Notes: a model not told the origin generated them from the sequence alone. Shown: positions 8,945 through 17,328, counted from the stretch's first letter. The stretch is DNA of 37,720 bases from Sinorhizobium meliloti 4H41 (GCF_000375585.1 NZ_AQWP01000023.1:1-37720), one strand, 5' to 3'. Numbers and translations: made by a program.

Positions 8945-8979
8945 GAGGCGGGGCTCAGGCGGAAGCCGCCCCCCGCCTC
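8945..8979 (+). terminator. Strong GC hairpin closing the phosphodiesterase operon
   Basis: GAGGCGGGG (8945-8953) pairs with CCCCGCCTC (8971-8979). Inside it GGCGG (8958-8962) pairs with CCGCC (8966-8970), leaving an AAG loop. The stem is exceptionally stable. It lacks a T-run, so termination may be imperfect or Rho-assisted, or it may protect the 3' end of the message. Confidence 0.6.
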
Positions 8980-9134
8980 TCCGCGTCCACTCCTTGGCGC
9001 GCTTTCGGGACAGTGTGTGGAGCCTAGCTCCCCGTCGCTCTCAACACCGCCTTATCCTTCGCGCTCCGGCCGAGTCCATCACCGATTCGCATCGTCTCAT
9101 CATTTCGTTTCATGGACCCGTGCGCCATGCGGCC

Positions 9135-9178
9135 TTGACACCGCGTCAGCAGGATTTACTAATTCAGTTGTCAGACAT
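9135..9178 (+). promoter_or_regulatory. Sigma-70-like promoter with overlapping GntR-type operator
   Basis: A perfect -35 TTGACA (9135-9140) lies 17 bp from ACTAAT (9158-9163, four of six consensus -10 bases). TTGTCAGACAT (9168-9178) starts five bases past the -10, so it covers the expected transcription start. That sequence is one base from the palindrome TTGTC-A-GACAA, which is found perfectly at 16478-16488 and as a variant at 16355-16365, next to the gntR and deglycase genes. The geometry is that of a simple repressor site. Confidence 0.65.
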
Positions 9179-9294
9179 CTTATAACTGGGAGCACGCTGC
9201 ATGTTCCGCAGATCATGCAGCAAAGTCGAGTGCTACAGCGAATTTTGCGAGGCAAGCGACGCTGTAGGGCTGACCGATCGAAGAGGAGGATTGC

Positions 9295-10122
9295 GTGAAA
9301 GGACTAATTGCAAAGGTCGCTATCGGCGTTGCCGCACTGGCGTTCGTAACCGCCGCTCAGGCGGGTGAGACGCTCGACCGCGTCATGGGGAAGAAGGCCA
9401 TGGTGGTCGCCACCAACAGCGGCTGGCCGCCCCAGAGCTATCTCGACGACAGCAACGAACTGGTCGGTTTCGATATCGACGTCTCCAAGGAGATCGCAAA
9501 GCGCCTTGGTGTCGAAGTGAGCTTCGAAACGCCCGACTGGGCGACCTTGACCGGCGGCCGCTGGCAAGGGCGCTACGATTTGGGTGTTGGCTCCGTCACC
9601 CCGACCAAGGCGCGTGCTCAGGTCATCGATTTCGTCGGCATCTATTACTTCAGCCCCTATGTTTACGTGCTGCACAAGGACAGCCAGGCGAAATCCGTCG
9701 CAGACCTGAACGGCAAGGTCATCGGCGTCGAAACGGCGACCACGTCGGAAGATTTCATTCGCCGCCGGCTGGAGATCGATGCGCCTGGCCTGCCGCCGAT
9801 CGAATACAAGATCGAGCCGGGCGAGGTCCGCACCTTTGCCGATTCCATGCTGCCCTTCGACGATCTGCGTCTTGGCGACGGTGTTCGCCTCGATGCCGTC
9901 ATCGCGCCGGAGCAGACAGCGCTCAACGCGATGAAAAACGGTTATCCGCTGCGCGTCCTCGAGGGCGAATATGCCTTCAGGGAGCCGTTGGTGGTCATCG
10001 CCGAAAAGGTCGATCCGGAGTGGACGAAGAAGGTTGGCGCCATCATCGACGAGATGAAGAAGGACGGCACGCTCGCGACGCTGACCACCAAGTGGTACGG
10101 CAAGGACTATAGCGCCGACTGA
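9295..10122 (+). CDS. Amino-acid-type ABC substrate-binding protein (family 3)
   Basis: This 275-residue periplasmic binding protein has a Sec signal peptide (residues 1-22, cleavage after AAQA). The SBP_bac_3 core shows the signature GFDIDVSKEIAKRLG and VGSVTPTKARAQVIDF. It starts at GTG 9295, behind GAGGAGGA. Family members bind polar amino acids, opines or their conjugates. It is the first gene of the transporter/oxidoreductase operon. The co-regulated deglycase and kinase suggest a fructosyl-amino acid ligand, which is inference. Confidence 0.92.
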   Translation: MKGLIAKVAIGVAALAFVTAAQAGETLDRVMGKKAMVVATNSGWPPQSYLDDSNELVGFDIDVSKEIAKRLGVEVSFETPDWATLTGGRWQGRYDLGVGSVTPTKARAQVIDFVGIYYFSPYVYVLHKDSQAKSVADLNGKVIGVETATTSEDFIRRRLEIDAPGLPPIEYKIEPGEVRTFADSMLPFDDLRLGDGVRLDAVIAPEQTALNAMKNGYPLRVLEGEYAFREPLVVIAEKVDPEWTKKVGAIIDEMKKDGTLATLTTKWYGKDYSAD

Positions 10123-10136
10123 ACCGATACCTGCGG

Positions 10137-10154
10137 GGGGCGGCTCGCTGCCCC
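10137..10154 (+). promoter_or_regulatory. Short GC hairpin after the binding-protein gene
   Basis: GGGGC (10137-10141) can pair with GCCCC (10150-10154). The position, just after the binding-protein stop, matches the hairpins at 3255-3312 in the neighbouring transporter operon. Its role would be message stabilisation or attenuation. It is a weak structure. Confidence 0.4.
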
Positions 10155-10189
10155 TCCGCCTTGCCACCGCGGTCGACGGGCGAGAGAAA

Positions 10190-11470
10190 ATGTCCTATCC
10201 CAATACCTATTACAAACAGACAATAGCCGAAACGAATGTCAGGCCGGCCCTCTCCGGGATGGTCGAATGCGATAGCGTAATCATCGGCGGCGGGCTCGCC
10301 GGTCTGACGACGGCGTTGCAGCTGGCGCGCGCCGGACAGTCGGTCATCGTTCTCGAAGCCGAAAGCGTCGGTTTCGGGGCCTCCGGCCGCAATGGCGGTT
10401 TCGTCAGCCCGGGTTTTGCCACCGGCAGCGACAACATCGCCCGGATGGCCGGGACCGAAGCGGCGCGACAGATACACCGGCTTTCGATCGAAGGCGTCGA
10501 ATTCGTTCGCGAAACGATCGAGACGCTGAAGATCGAGGAGGCGAGGCCGCAGCCCGGCATCACGAGCGTATTGCGCTACGACGAGGGCGACAGCCTGAAG
10601 ACGCATGCCGACGAGATGAGGCGCATCTACGGCTATGAGCTCGACTATCTCTCCACCGACGAGGTCCGTTCGGTGTTGAAGTCGAACCGATATTTCCACG
10701 CCTTGCGCGACCGCAAAGCCTTCCACATGCACCCGCTCAACTATCTTCGCGGACTGGCGCGCGAGATCGAACGCCTTGGCGGCCGGATCTATGAGGGCTC
10801 GGCCGCGACCGGGAGCGTGCTCGACAGTGCCGAGAAGACGGTGTCCACGTCGGGTGGAAGTGTCAGAGCGCGTCATGTCGTGTTCACCACCGGCGGTTAC
10901 ACGGGTCCTTTGAACGGACGGCTGAAACGTTCGTTCCTGCCGATCGCGACCTATGTCATGCTGAGCGAGGAAGCGCCGGAACTCATCCGTACCGCCATCG
11001 CCACCACGGACGCGATCGGCGACAACCGCCGCGCCGGCGACTACTATCGCCTCGTCGAAGGCGGGAAACGCCTACTTTGGGGCGGGCGCATCACCACCCG
11101 CGCGGCCTCGCCGGCAGCCTTGGCCGGGGAACTGCGGCGCGAAATGGTTGGGACCTATCCGCAGCTCAAGGATCTGAAGACCGAGCTCGCCTGGTCGGGA
11201 CTGATGTCCTATGCGCGCCACCTCATGCCACAGATCGGAGAGATGCAAGCCGGAGTATGGCATTGCACGGCCTTTGGCGGTCACGGGCTGAACACAACCG
11301 CCATCGGCGGAAAGCTGGTGGCCGAAGGCATTCTGGGTCAGTCCGACCGCTACAAGCTGTTCAAGCCCTTCGGGCTCGTCTGGGCCGGCGGCTATGCCGG
11401 GCTGGCGGTGGCCCAGCTCACCTATTGGAAACTGCAAGCTCAAGACTGGTGGCGCGAGCGCGCGGCCTGA
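10190..11470 (+). CDS. FAD-dependent oxidoreductase, DAO superfamily
   Basis: This 426-residue flavoprotein has the Rossmann FAD motif (VIIGGGLAGLTTALQLARAG, residues 30-50) and the DAO-type GASGRNGGF loop. The C-terminal WHCTAFGGHGLNTTAIGG closes the FAD site. Members oxidise amines or amino-acid derivatives to imines with release of peroxide, for example gamma-glutamylputrescine oxidase and the fructosyl-amino acid oxidases (amadoriases) of opine-like soc operons. It has no signal peptide, so it is cytoplasmic. It lies inside an ABC transporter operon, so it probably acts on the imported compound. Amadoriase versus polyamine-type oxidase cannot be decided here. Confidence 0.88.
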   Translation: MSYPNTYYKQTIAETNVRPALSGMVECDSVIIGGGLAGLTTALQLARAGQSVIVLEAESVGFGASGRNGGFVSPGFATGSDNIARMAGTEAARQIHRLSIEGVEFVRETIETLKIEEARPQPGITSVLRYDEGDSLKTHADEMRRIYGYELDYLSTDEVRSVLKSNRYFHALRDRKAFHMHPLNYLRGLAREIERLGGRIYEGSAATGSVLDSAEKTVSTSGGSVRARHVVFTTGGYTGPLNGRLKRSFLPIATYVMLSEEAPELIRTAIATTDAIGDNRRAGDYYRLVEGGKRLLWGGRITTRAASPAALAGELRREMVGTYPQLKDLKTELAWSGLMSYARHLMPQIGEMQAGVWHCTAFGGHGLNTTAIGGKLVAEGILGQSDRYKLFKPFGLVWAGGYAGLAVAQLTYWKLQAQDWWRERAA

Positions 11471-11487
11471 ATGCCGGAGAGAACCAA

Positions 11488-12459
11488 ATGATCGGTCGTA
11501 TGATTCTGACGTATCCGGATGCAGCGCGGCGCACCGGGACGTTTCTCCTGCTCGCGCTGATAACCCTGACGATCTACAGCCTGGGTGTAAGCCCGGCCTG
11601 GATCGGCCTCGTGCTGCCGACAAGCTCGGAGTGGCTGGCCGCCAATCCCGCGCTCGGGCGGCTGGTCAGCGCGGTGATGATCGCCGTGATAGCGGCGCTG
11701 AACTGGAAGGCCCTGCGGCAGCTGCCTCGCCCCTGGCAGGTGGTCGGCGTCTGGCTGGAGCTCTTCGCGCTGCTGATGCTCTTCTTCTATTCCTTCAATC
11801 TTTCCTTTGCCTTCATCGCAAAGAAGATCAGCTTCCTGATTTCGCAGGGCGTCGTCACCACGCTCTACATCTCGGTGATCTCGATCGCCGTCGCGACCGT
11901 CATCGCGCTTGTGGGCGCGATTGCAAAACTGTCGAAGAACGGTGTGATCTACGGCCTCGCCACCTTCTACACGTCGCTGTTTCGCGGCCTGCCGCTCCTG
12001 ATGCAGATCTATATCATCTATCTCGGTTTGCCGCAGGTGGGCTACGTCATCAGCGCCGTGCCGGCCGGCATCCTCGCGCTCTCGCTGTGCTACGGCGCCT
12101 ATATGACCGAAATCTTCCGGGCCGGGATCGAGAGCATCCCGCGGGGGCAGACGGAAGGCGCGACCGCGCTCGGCTTGAACCCGAGCCAGACGATGGGCCT
12201 GGTGATCCTGCCGCAGGCGATGCGCGTGATCATCCCACCGACCGGAAACCAGTTCATCGCGATGCTGAAGGATTCCTCGCTGATCTCCGTCGTCGGCGTC
12301 TGGGAGCTGATGTATCTCGCCCGCACCCAGGGACAGACCGAGTTCCGCCACATCGAAATGCTGATCACGGCCTCGATGATCTACTGGATCCTTTCGATCG
12401 GCCTCGAATATATGCAATCGCGCATCGAAGCACGGTTCGGGCGCTTCAATGTCCGTTGA
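11488..12459 (+). CDS. Amino-acid-type ABC transporter permease
   Basis: This 323-residue protein is longer than a minimal His/Glu/Gln permease because of an N-terminal part with three predicted membrane helices (to about residue 110). The conserved core follows (VVTTLYISVISIAVATVIALV, FRGLPLLMQIYIIYLGLP) with the EAA loop GQTEGATALGLNPSQTMGLV. GGAGAG lies upstream of the ATG at 11488; the open frame further upstream lies inside the oxidoreductase gene. It appears to be the only permease in the operon, so a homodimer is expected. Its end overlaps the EamA gene by 11 bp. Confidence 0.92.
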   Translation: MIGRMILTYPDAARRTGTFLLLALITLTIYSLGVSPAWIGLVLPTSSEWLAANPALGRLVSAVMIAVIAALNWKALRQLPRPWQVVGVWLELFALLMLFFYSFNLSFAFIAKKISFLISQGVVTTLYISVISIAVATVIALVGAIAKLSKNGVIYGLATFYTSLFRGLPLLMQIYIIYLGLPQVGYVISAVPAGILALSLCYGAYMTEIFRAGIESIPRGQTEGATALGLNPSQTMGLVILPQAMRVIIPPTGNQFIAMLKDSSLISVVGVWELMYLARTQGQTEFRHIEMLITASMIYWILSIGLEYMQSRIEARFGRFNVR

Positions 12460-13330
12460 CGCGACTGTCGCGCCGGCCGCGGCCGGCATGCCGCGCAACC
12501 TGCGCGCTGCCGCCCTGGGCCTCCTGGCGTTCGCCGTCTTTTCGGGCACGGATGTGCTGGTGAAGCTTCTCGCAGAGCGCTTCGTCGTGCCGCAGGTGAC
12601 CTTCATGGTGACGCTCGCGGCGCTCGCGATGCTTGCCGTCTACGCCGGCGTCACCGGCACCACGGCGTCGCTCAGACCGCGTCATCCGGGGCTTGCGCTC
12701 CTGAGGGCGTTCCTGCTCGCCGTCGATACGCTCCTGATCCACTACGCATTTTCGGTGCTGCCGCTGTCGGAAGCCTATCTGCTCGCCTTCCTCACTCCGG
12801 TTCTTGTGGCGGTGCTGGCCTTCGCCCTGCTGGCGGAACGCCTGTCCATCGTTGCCTGGTGTGGCGTGGTCGTCGGCTTCCTCGGTGTTGCGGTTGCGCT
12901 CAGGCCGGGGATCGCGCCGCTCAATCCGGGCCACGCCGCGGCGGCGGGGTCGGCTCTCGTCTTTGCGCTCTCGCTCGTGCTGCTGCGGCGCGCCAGGGCG
13001 ACGGAGAGCGACCTTGCCCTCGTCTCGACGCTGCTCGTCGTGCTCGCGGCGGTCGCGCTGGCGGTTGCGTCAATCGGCGGCGGATTGGCGCCGGTCGGGC
13101 CGGGCGATCTGCTGATCGCCTTCTTCGCCGGCCTCTTCATGCTCGGCGGTCATCTGCTGCTGGTGCGCGCCTTCCGCATGGGCGACGCCTCGGTGGTTGC
13201 GCCTTTCCAATACAGCCAGATCGTCTGGGGCTGCCTCTACGGGGCGCTGTTCTTTGCCGCCCCCATCGAACTGCACACGGTCGCGGGCGCCCTCGTCATC
13301 GTGCTTTCCGGCTGGCTCGTCCTGAAATAA
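12449..13330 (+). CDS. EamA/DMT-family transporter
   Basis: This 293-residue, strongly hydrophobic protein has about ten membrane helices and the duplicated EamA architecture, including the typical [21 protein letters not shown] and [18 protein letters not shown] segments of the two halves. DMT proteins of this class export or import small metabolites. It starts inside the permease 3' end (11-bp overlap) and precedes the ATPase gene, so it is embedded in the ABC operon. Efflux of a by-product or of excess amino acid is plausible but unproven. A second possible start is Met14. Confidence 0.88.
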   Translation: MSVDATVAPAAAGMPRNLRAAALGLLAFAVFSGTDVLVKLLAERFVVPQVTFMVTLAALAMLAVYAGVTGTTASLRPRHPGLALLRAFLLAVDTLLIHYAFSVLPLSEAYLLAFLTPVLVAVLAFALLAERLSIVAWCGVVVGFLGVAVALRPGIAPLNPGHAAAAGSALVFALSLVLLRRARATESDLALVSTLLVVLAAVALAVASIGGGLAPVGPGDLLIAFFAGLFMLGGHLLLVRAFRMGDASVVAPFQYSQIVWGCLYGALFFAAPIELHTVAGALVIVLSGWLVLK

Positions 13331-13344
13331 TCCTGGAGACAACA

Positions 13345-14100
13345 ATGCCCACATCGATCGACATCGCTTCGCCGGAGATCACACTCAGCGGCGTACATAA
13401 GTGGTACGGCCAGTATCATGCCCTTGACGATATCAACCTGTCCATCGCGCCGCGGGAGAAGGTCGTCATCTGCGGACCCTCCGGTTCCGGCAAGTCGACG
13501 CTGATCCGCTGCGTCAACCGGCTCGAGGCGCATCAGCAGGGCCGCATCGTCGTCGGTGGCGTCGAAGTCGGCGAAGATGAGCGCAAGGTGGATGCCATCA
13601 GGCGCGAAGTGGGAATGGTGTTTCAGCAGTTCAATCTCTTCCCGCACCTGACGATCCTCGAAAACTGTATTCTGGCGCCGATGTGGGTCAAGCGCTTGCC
13701 GCGCGCCCAGGCGACGGAGATCGCGATGGACTATCTCAACCGCGTGCGCATTCCGGAGCAGGCGAACAAATATCCGGGCCAGCTTTCGGGCGGACAGCAG
13801 CAGCGCGTCGCGATCGCGCGGGCGCTCTGCATGAATCCGAAGGTCATGCTCTTCGACGAGCCGACCTCTGCACTCGACCCTGAAATGGTCAAGGAAGTGC
13901 TGGACACCATGGTGGCGCTCGCAAACGAGGGCATGACGATGGTCTGCGTCACCCACGAAATGGGCTTCGCACGCCAAGTCGCGGATCGGGTGATCTTCAT
14001 GGATCAGGGCCGCATCGTCGAAGAGGGCGAACCGGACGAATTCTTCGCGCATCCGAAGACGGATCGGGCGAGCCTGTTCCTCAGCCAGCTCCTGCACTGA
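13345..14100 (+). CDS. Amino-acid-type ABC transporter ATPase (GlnQ-like)
   Basis: This 251-residue ATPase has Walker [11 protein letters not shown]-loop in [15 protein letters not shown], signature LSGGQQQR, Walker [16 protein letters not shown] and switch His in VTHEMGFA. These are the signatures of the polar amino acid uptake subfamily. A GGAG site precedes the ATG at 13345. It completes the importer with the binding protein at 9295 and the permease at 11488. The order binding protein, oxidoreductase, permease, EamA, ATPase is unusual because two non-ABC genes are interleaved. Confidence 0.94.
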   Translation: MPTSIDIASPEITLSGVHKWYGQYHALDDINLSIAPREKVVICGPSGSGKSTLIRCVNRLEAHQQGRIVVGGVEVGEDERKVDAIRREVGMVFQQFNLFPHLTILENCILAPMWVKRLPRAQATEIAMDYLNRVRIPEQANKYPGQLSGGQQQRVAIARALCMNPKVMLFDEPTSALDPEMVKEVLDTMVALANEGMTMVCVTHEMGFARQVADRVIFMDQGRIVEEGEPDEFFAHPKTDRASLFLSQLLH

Positions 14101-14194
14101 TGCATATCGCAGGATTGTGCGCTGCCGTCGCCGCTGGCGGTGCCGGTTGTCGGTGAAGGCACAGAGGGCGATACGGGGTCATGTATCGGCCCCC

Positions 14195-14365
14195 TCAGAC
14201 CATGGGGTTGAACAAACGCACTCCGGTCGTTTCAAAGTCTTTGGTGTTGCGGGTGACCAGGGTAAGTCGGTGCGCGGCGATGGCGGCGATGAAGGCGTCC
14301 ATCGCCCCAATGGGTCTTCCATCGGAGGCGGCGAGGGCGACGATGCGACCCCATTGATCCGCCGT
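14195..14365 (-). pseudogene. VapC-type PIN-domain toxin, C-terminal remnant
   Basis: The minus-strand frame ends with about 56 residues that match the C-terminal third of VapC toxins: a WGRIVALAASDGRPIGAMDAF stretch, IAAIAAH, then LVTRNTKDF and a terminal LFNPMV before TGA at 14195. The N-terminal PIN half with the first catalytic Asp is missing, and there is no start codon or ribosome site at the homology border. No VapB antitoxin gene is visible. The fragment lies right after the sugar kinase gene and marks an old insertion or deletion at this junction. It is almost certainly non-functional. Confidence 0.8.
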
Positions 14366-14402
14366 TCCCGGCGATGGCACCGGCAACGCAGGCAAGCCGA
14401 CG

Positions 14403-15215
14403 TCAGATCGATTGCGGTTCCTGCGGGAAGCCGCCGACATGCGTGCAGGTATTCGCGGCCAGGTCCCTGCCGGCTGCGAGGCATGCGGCAAGGGTGCGCC
14501 CTTCCAGGCGGGCGGCGATGAAGCCGGCGATAAAGCTGTCGCCGGCGCCGGTCGTGTCCACGACTTCGACCGGACGAATGCCGGCAGATGCGATATTGGT
14601 GCCGTCGCTCGCGAGCGAGCCGAGCGCACCACGCGTGACCACCGCAAGGCAGGCTCCGCGCGCGAGAAATTCGCCGGCCAGCCTCTCTGCACTGCTTTCG
14701 TCCTCGCCGGCCGAACCGAAGGCGATCGAAAGGCCGTCGACGTCGAGATCTGCGGCTGCCGCATTGACCGAGACGTCCTGGGAGATGCTGACGCCTGCGG
14801 CAGATAGCGCACGGCGCAACACGCCGCCGTCGTCCAGCCAGCCGATATGCACATGGTCCATGGTCTTCAGCAGCTCGATCTCGCCGGCATCGGGGCGATA
14901 TCCGGCACAGGCGCCGAAGTCTTCATGAACGAAGATGCGGTCGCCGGCAGGTGTCACGTCGATATCCGTGTAGGCCGTGTTGGTGTCGCGCGCGAGCAGG
15001 TGGTCGACATTGACGCCGTTCGCGAGCAGCAGTCGGCGAACCTGGGCGCCGTCGGAATCGCGGCCGACGGCGCCGAAATAGAAGGATCCGTGGCCGAGCC
15101 TTGCAAGTTGAACGGCGACATTGATGGCATTGCCGCCGACATAGGATTGGCTAAGCGGCGCGCGATAGCGGTCGATGCAATTGTCGCCGACGGCCGCAAA
15201 TCGGAATCTGGTCAT
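14403..15215 (-). CDS. frlD: PfkB-family sugar kinase, fructoselysine 6-kinase-like
   Basis: This 270-residue ribokinase-family enzyme has the N-terminal GGNAINVAVQLARLG substrate motif and the C-terminal DTTGAGDSFIAGF motif with the catalytic Asp and anion hole. Its short length and MTRFRFAAVGDNCIDRY start resemble FrlD, which phosphorylates fructoselysine at C6 in the cytoplasm. It lies 77 bp downstream of the SIS-domain deglycase, the same pairing as in frl operons, so product feeds directly to that enzyme. The sugar specificity is inferred from context; another ketose conjugate is possible. Confidence 0.85.
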   Translation of the reverse strand: MTRFRFAAVGDNCIDRYRAPLSQSYVGGNAINVAVQLARLGHGSFYFGAVGRDSDGAQVRRLLLANGVNVDHLLARDTNTAYTDIDVTPAGDRIFVHEDFGACAGYRPDAGEIELLKTMDHVHIGWLDDGGVLRRALSAAGVSISQDVSVNAAAADLDVDGLSIAFGSAGEDESSAERLAGEFLARGACLAVVTRGALGSLASDGTNIASAGIRPVEVVDTTGAGDSFIAGFIAARLEGRTLAACLAAGRDLAANTCTHVGGFPQEPQSI

Positions 15216-15292
15216 GGAATTCTCTTGTTTCGCCAGCAGGGCCGCGAATGCCGAAGCAGTCGCGACCGTGCTAGTTCATTGGGCGTCTATGC

Positions 15293-16306
15293 TCAATAGG
15301 CTACGCGCTTGTAGTAACGCCGCGTCGTCAGCGGGTGGTTGCGCATCACTTCGAGATGCGCGCTGATGCGCTCGAGCACGGTTGCAAGAACGATGGGCGA
15401 AACGAGGCCGCGCACCTCTTGCGAAATGCCTGGCAGCGCAAAGTCCGCCGTGTCGAGGACCGTCAGCCTGTCCGTGTAGTTGGGCGCGAAATTCTGCACC
15501 CGGTCGGCAAGCGGCCGCAGAGCGTCTTCGCCCTTGAAGAGGATGACGCTGACGCCCTTTTCCACGAGCTCGAGCGTTCCATGGAAGAAGTCCGAGGCAT
15601 GGACCGGGCGTGTCCGGATCCACTGCATCTCTTCGAGGATGCACATGCCGTAGTAGAACGCCTCGGGCCAGGCGTTTCCGGCGCCTGTGATGATGTGGTA
15701 ATCGGAGCCTGCCAGAACACGGGCGAAGGCCTCGGCCTTGTCCTCGTAGCCGCGCTTCACTTCGAGGAGAAGCTCAGGAAGTCTTTCCAGTTCAGCGGCG
15801 ATCTGGTCGTAGTTCTCGATCTCGCCGCGGTGACGCATGATAGACAGCGCGATGAACAGGGACTGCAGGTAGAAGGACTCGCAGGACGTGTCGTCTTCGG
15901 CGAAGTTGACGAAGGCATGGGTGCCACCCTTGCCGAGGGGCGTTTCCTCGTGACCCACCAGCGACAGGACTGTCGCGCCGGCCTCCTTCGCCTTTGCCAG
16001 CAGAGCCACGCTCTCCTTGGTCGTGCCGGAGAGCGACGGTATGACGACGATCGACTTTTCCGTCAGGTTGACCGAACCGGTAATGAAGAGCTCGGCCGGC
16101 AGGTCGATAAAGGCCGGAAAGCGCGACCTGCGCTGGAGCAACTGGGCGGCCGGCTGCATGAGAATGGCGGCACCGCCGGTCCCGAGGAAGAAGACGTTTT
16201 CCGCACCCTTTTCAAGGCAGGAGACGATGACGTCGTCCAGGCGTTGACGCAGGGCAACGGCGCCCGACTGAATGCGTAGAAATCTCTGTTCGTCAAAATT
16301 CAGCAT
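15293..16306 (-). CDS. frlB: SIS-domain phosphosugar deglycase, FrlB-like
   Basis: This 337-residue protein has two SIS domains, with phosphosugar-binding loops FLGTGGAAIL and PSLSGTTKES and the conserved RPVHASDFFHGTLELVEKG region that carries the catalytic residues. It resembles fructoselysine 6-phosphate deglycase, which splits the phosphorylated Amadori compound into glucose 6-phosphate and a free amino acid. The chosen ATG at 16306 follows GAGAGA; the frame remains open 23 codons further, across the operator at 16351-16376, which is unlikely to be coding. It is the first gene of the minus-strand operon with the kinase and is divergent from the gntR gene. Confidence 0.87.
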   Translation of the reverse strand: MLNFDEQRFLRIQSGAVALRQRLDDVIVSCLEKGAENVFFLGTGGAAILMQPAAQLLQRRSRFPAFIDLPAELFITGSVNLTEKSIVVIPSLSGTTKESVALLAKAKEAGATVLSLVGHEETPLGKGGTHAFVNFAEDDTSCESFYLQSLFIALSIMRHRGEIENYDQIAAELERLPELLLEVKRGYEDKAEAFARVLAGSDYHIITGAGNAWPEAFYYGMCILEEMQWIRTRPVHASDFFHGTLELVEKGVSVILFKGEDALRPLADRVQNFAPNYTDRLTVLDTADFALPGISQEVRGLVSPIVLATVLERISAHLEVMRNHPLTTRRYYKRVAY

Positions 16307-16350
16307 GGTTCTCTCTCGACAGTTGGTGGCGATCGCCGGCTGGCACCGGC

Positions 16351-16376
16351 AATGTTGTAAGACAACTGACAACATT
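16351..16376. promoter_or_regulatory. Large palindromic operator upstream of the deglycase operon
   Basis: Arms AATGTTGT (16351-16358) and ACAACATT (16369-16376) form a perfect 8-bp inverted repeat. Inside, TTGTAAGACAA (16355-16365) is one base from TTGTC-A-GACAA, and on the other strand the centre reads TTGTCAGTTGTCTTA, similar to the operator at 9168-9178. A minus-strand TTGACA lies at 16386-16391, so the site would overlap the deglycase promoter, though the -10 is weak. Confidence 0.65.
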
Positions 16377-16477
16377 GCCTGAGAATGTCAAGGGAGATAA
16401 TCGGCCGGATACACCTTCTGCCAGCGAGCTCCCGTAAGGATATAGGGTAGCAGAACTGTCCCTTGACCTTCCTGGAT

Positions 16478-16488
16478 TTGTCAGACAA
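16478..16488. promoter_or_regulatory. Perfect TTGTC-A-GACAA operator before the gntR gene
   Basis: TTGTCAGACAA is an uninterrupted palindrome around a central A. It lies 36 bp before the TTG start of the GntR regulator and shares ten consecutive bases with the site at 9168. Autoregulation is the simplest reading. Confidence 0.6.
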
Positions 16489-16524
16489 GAAGGATCATAT
16501 TTTGCCGTCATTTGGAGAGAGGAA

Positions 16525-17256
16525 TTGCCCGAGCCGCTTCGCGACACGCGCACCCTGGTCATACAGCTTCGCGACCGCATCGCCGATCTGATCCGGGAGC
16601 AGGGGCTCGCTCCGGGCGACAAGCTTCCGACGGAGGCGCAGCTCACGGAGCGTTTCAGGATCTCCCGCCCGGCGCTGCGGGAGGCATTGAAACTACTGGA
16701 ACAGGATGGCGTCATCTATGTCGAGCACGGCCGCGGCCGGTTCGTGTCGGCGATGTCTGCGGTCCATGTCGAAAGGCCGATCACCGTCTTCGAGAGCGTC
16801 ACCGACATGACGCGCCATTATGGCTATGCGACCGTCAACAAGGTACTCTCGATCGCCGAGGAAATGCCCGACGTGGTCACGGCGGGGCAGTTGCAGCTTG
16901 CAAATGGCGAACGCGTCATCCGTCTCGAGCGGCTGCGTCTGCACAAGGACGAGCCGATACTCTATTGTCTCGACTACATCCCGCGCAGCATCATTCCAAA
17001 CCGCCTTTATGACATCGAATGGGGCGGCTCGCTGCTCGATCTGCTCGAGCAGTACAGACACCGGCCGCGCATGTCCGCTGCTACGGTCACGGCAGTAATG
17101 CTTCCTGAGGACGTGGTGGAGCGCAACGATCTGCGGGATTTCGGGCCGGCCCTGCTGATCCGCGAGACCTGTTTCAATGCAAGCGGCGTGCCGGTCGTTT
17201 ATTCCGTCGACTACCACCGCGGCAGTCATTTTTCCTTCAGCCTCGCGCGGAAGTAG
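16525..17256 (+). CDS. GntR/UTRA transcriptional regulator (FrlR/HutC type)
   Basis: This 243-residue regulator has a winged helix (residues 10-75; LPTEAQLTERFRISRPALREALKLLEQDGVIYVEHGRGRFV) and a UTRA effector domain (about 85-240, ending SVDYHRGSHFSFSLARK). UTRA regulators bind sugars, amino acids or their conjugates and usually repress the genes for their breakdown. It starts at TTG 16525 behind GGAGAGAGG. Position next to the deglycase and kinase genes, and the shared palindromes, point to a FrlR-like role covering both operons. The effector would be a fructosyl-amino acid or its 6-phosphate. Confidence 0.88.
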   Translation: MPEPLRDTRTLVIQLRDRIADLIREQGLAPGDKLPTEAQLTERFRISRPALREALKLLEQDGVIYVEHGRGRFVSAMSAVHVERPITVFESVTDMTRHYGYATVNKVLSIAEEMPDVVTAGQLQLANGERVIRLERLRLHKDEPILYCLDYIPRSIIPNRLYDIEWGGSLLDLLEQYRHRPRMSAATVTAVMLPEDVVERNDLRDFGPALLIRETCFNASGVPVVYSVDYHRGSHFSFSLARK

Positions 17257-17290
17257 CGATCCGCGGTCGTACAGCGGTTGCGAAGAGGAT

Positions 17291-17307
17291 GGGGGGAGCG
17301 TCCCCTC
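17291..17307. terminator. Hairpin between the convergent gntR and GGDEF-EAL genes
   Basis: GGGGA (17293-17297) and TCCCC (17301-17305) form a stem with a GCG loop, extendable by a wobble and a G:C pair. It lies 35 bp past the gntR stop and 22 bp past the GGDEF-EAL stop, so it could serve both directions. A second palindrome, GGACCCG/CGGGTCC, overlaps the last codons of the minus-strand gene at 17336-17351. Neither has a clear T-run. Confidence 0.4.
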
Positions 17308-17328
17308 CGCCCTTGCCCGTCGGTCCGA

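Larger units (their letters stand above)
8918..9294. other. Intergenic region: operon terminator, then promoter and operator
   Basis: These 377 bp between the two ABC operons hold a strong hairpin (8945-8979) and, 160-200 bp further on, a promoter with an operator (9135-9178). The 115-nt leader from the likely start site to the GTG at 9295 has no other feature I recognise. Confidence 0.7.

Noticed and set aside
14101..14194. Complete toxin-antitoxin module next to the VapC fragment
   Set aside because: Only the toxin C terminus is present; no antitoxin frame is visible on either side.
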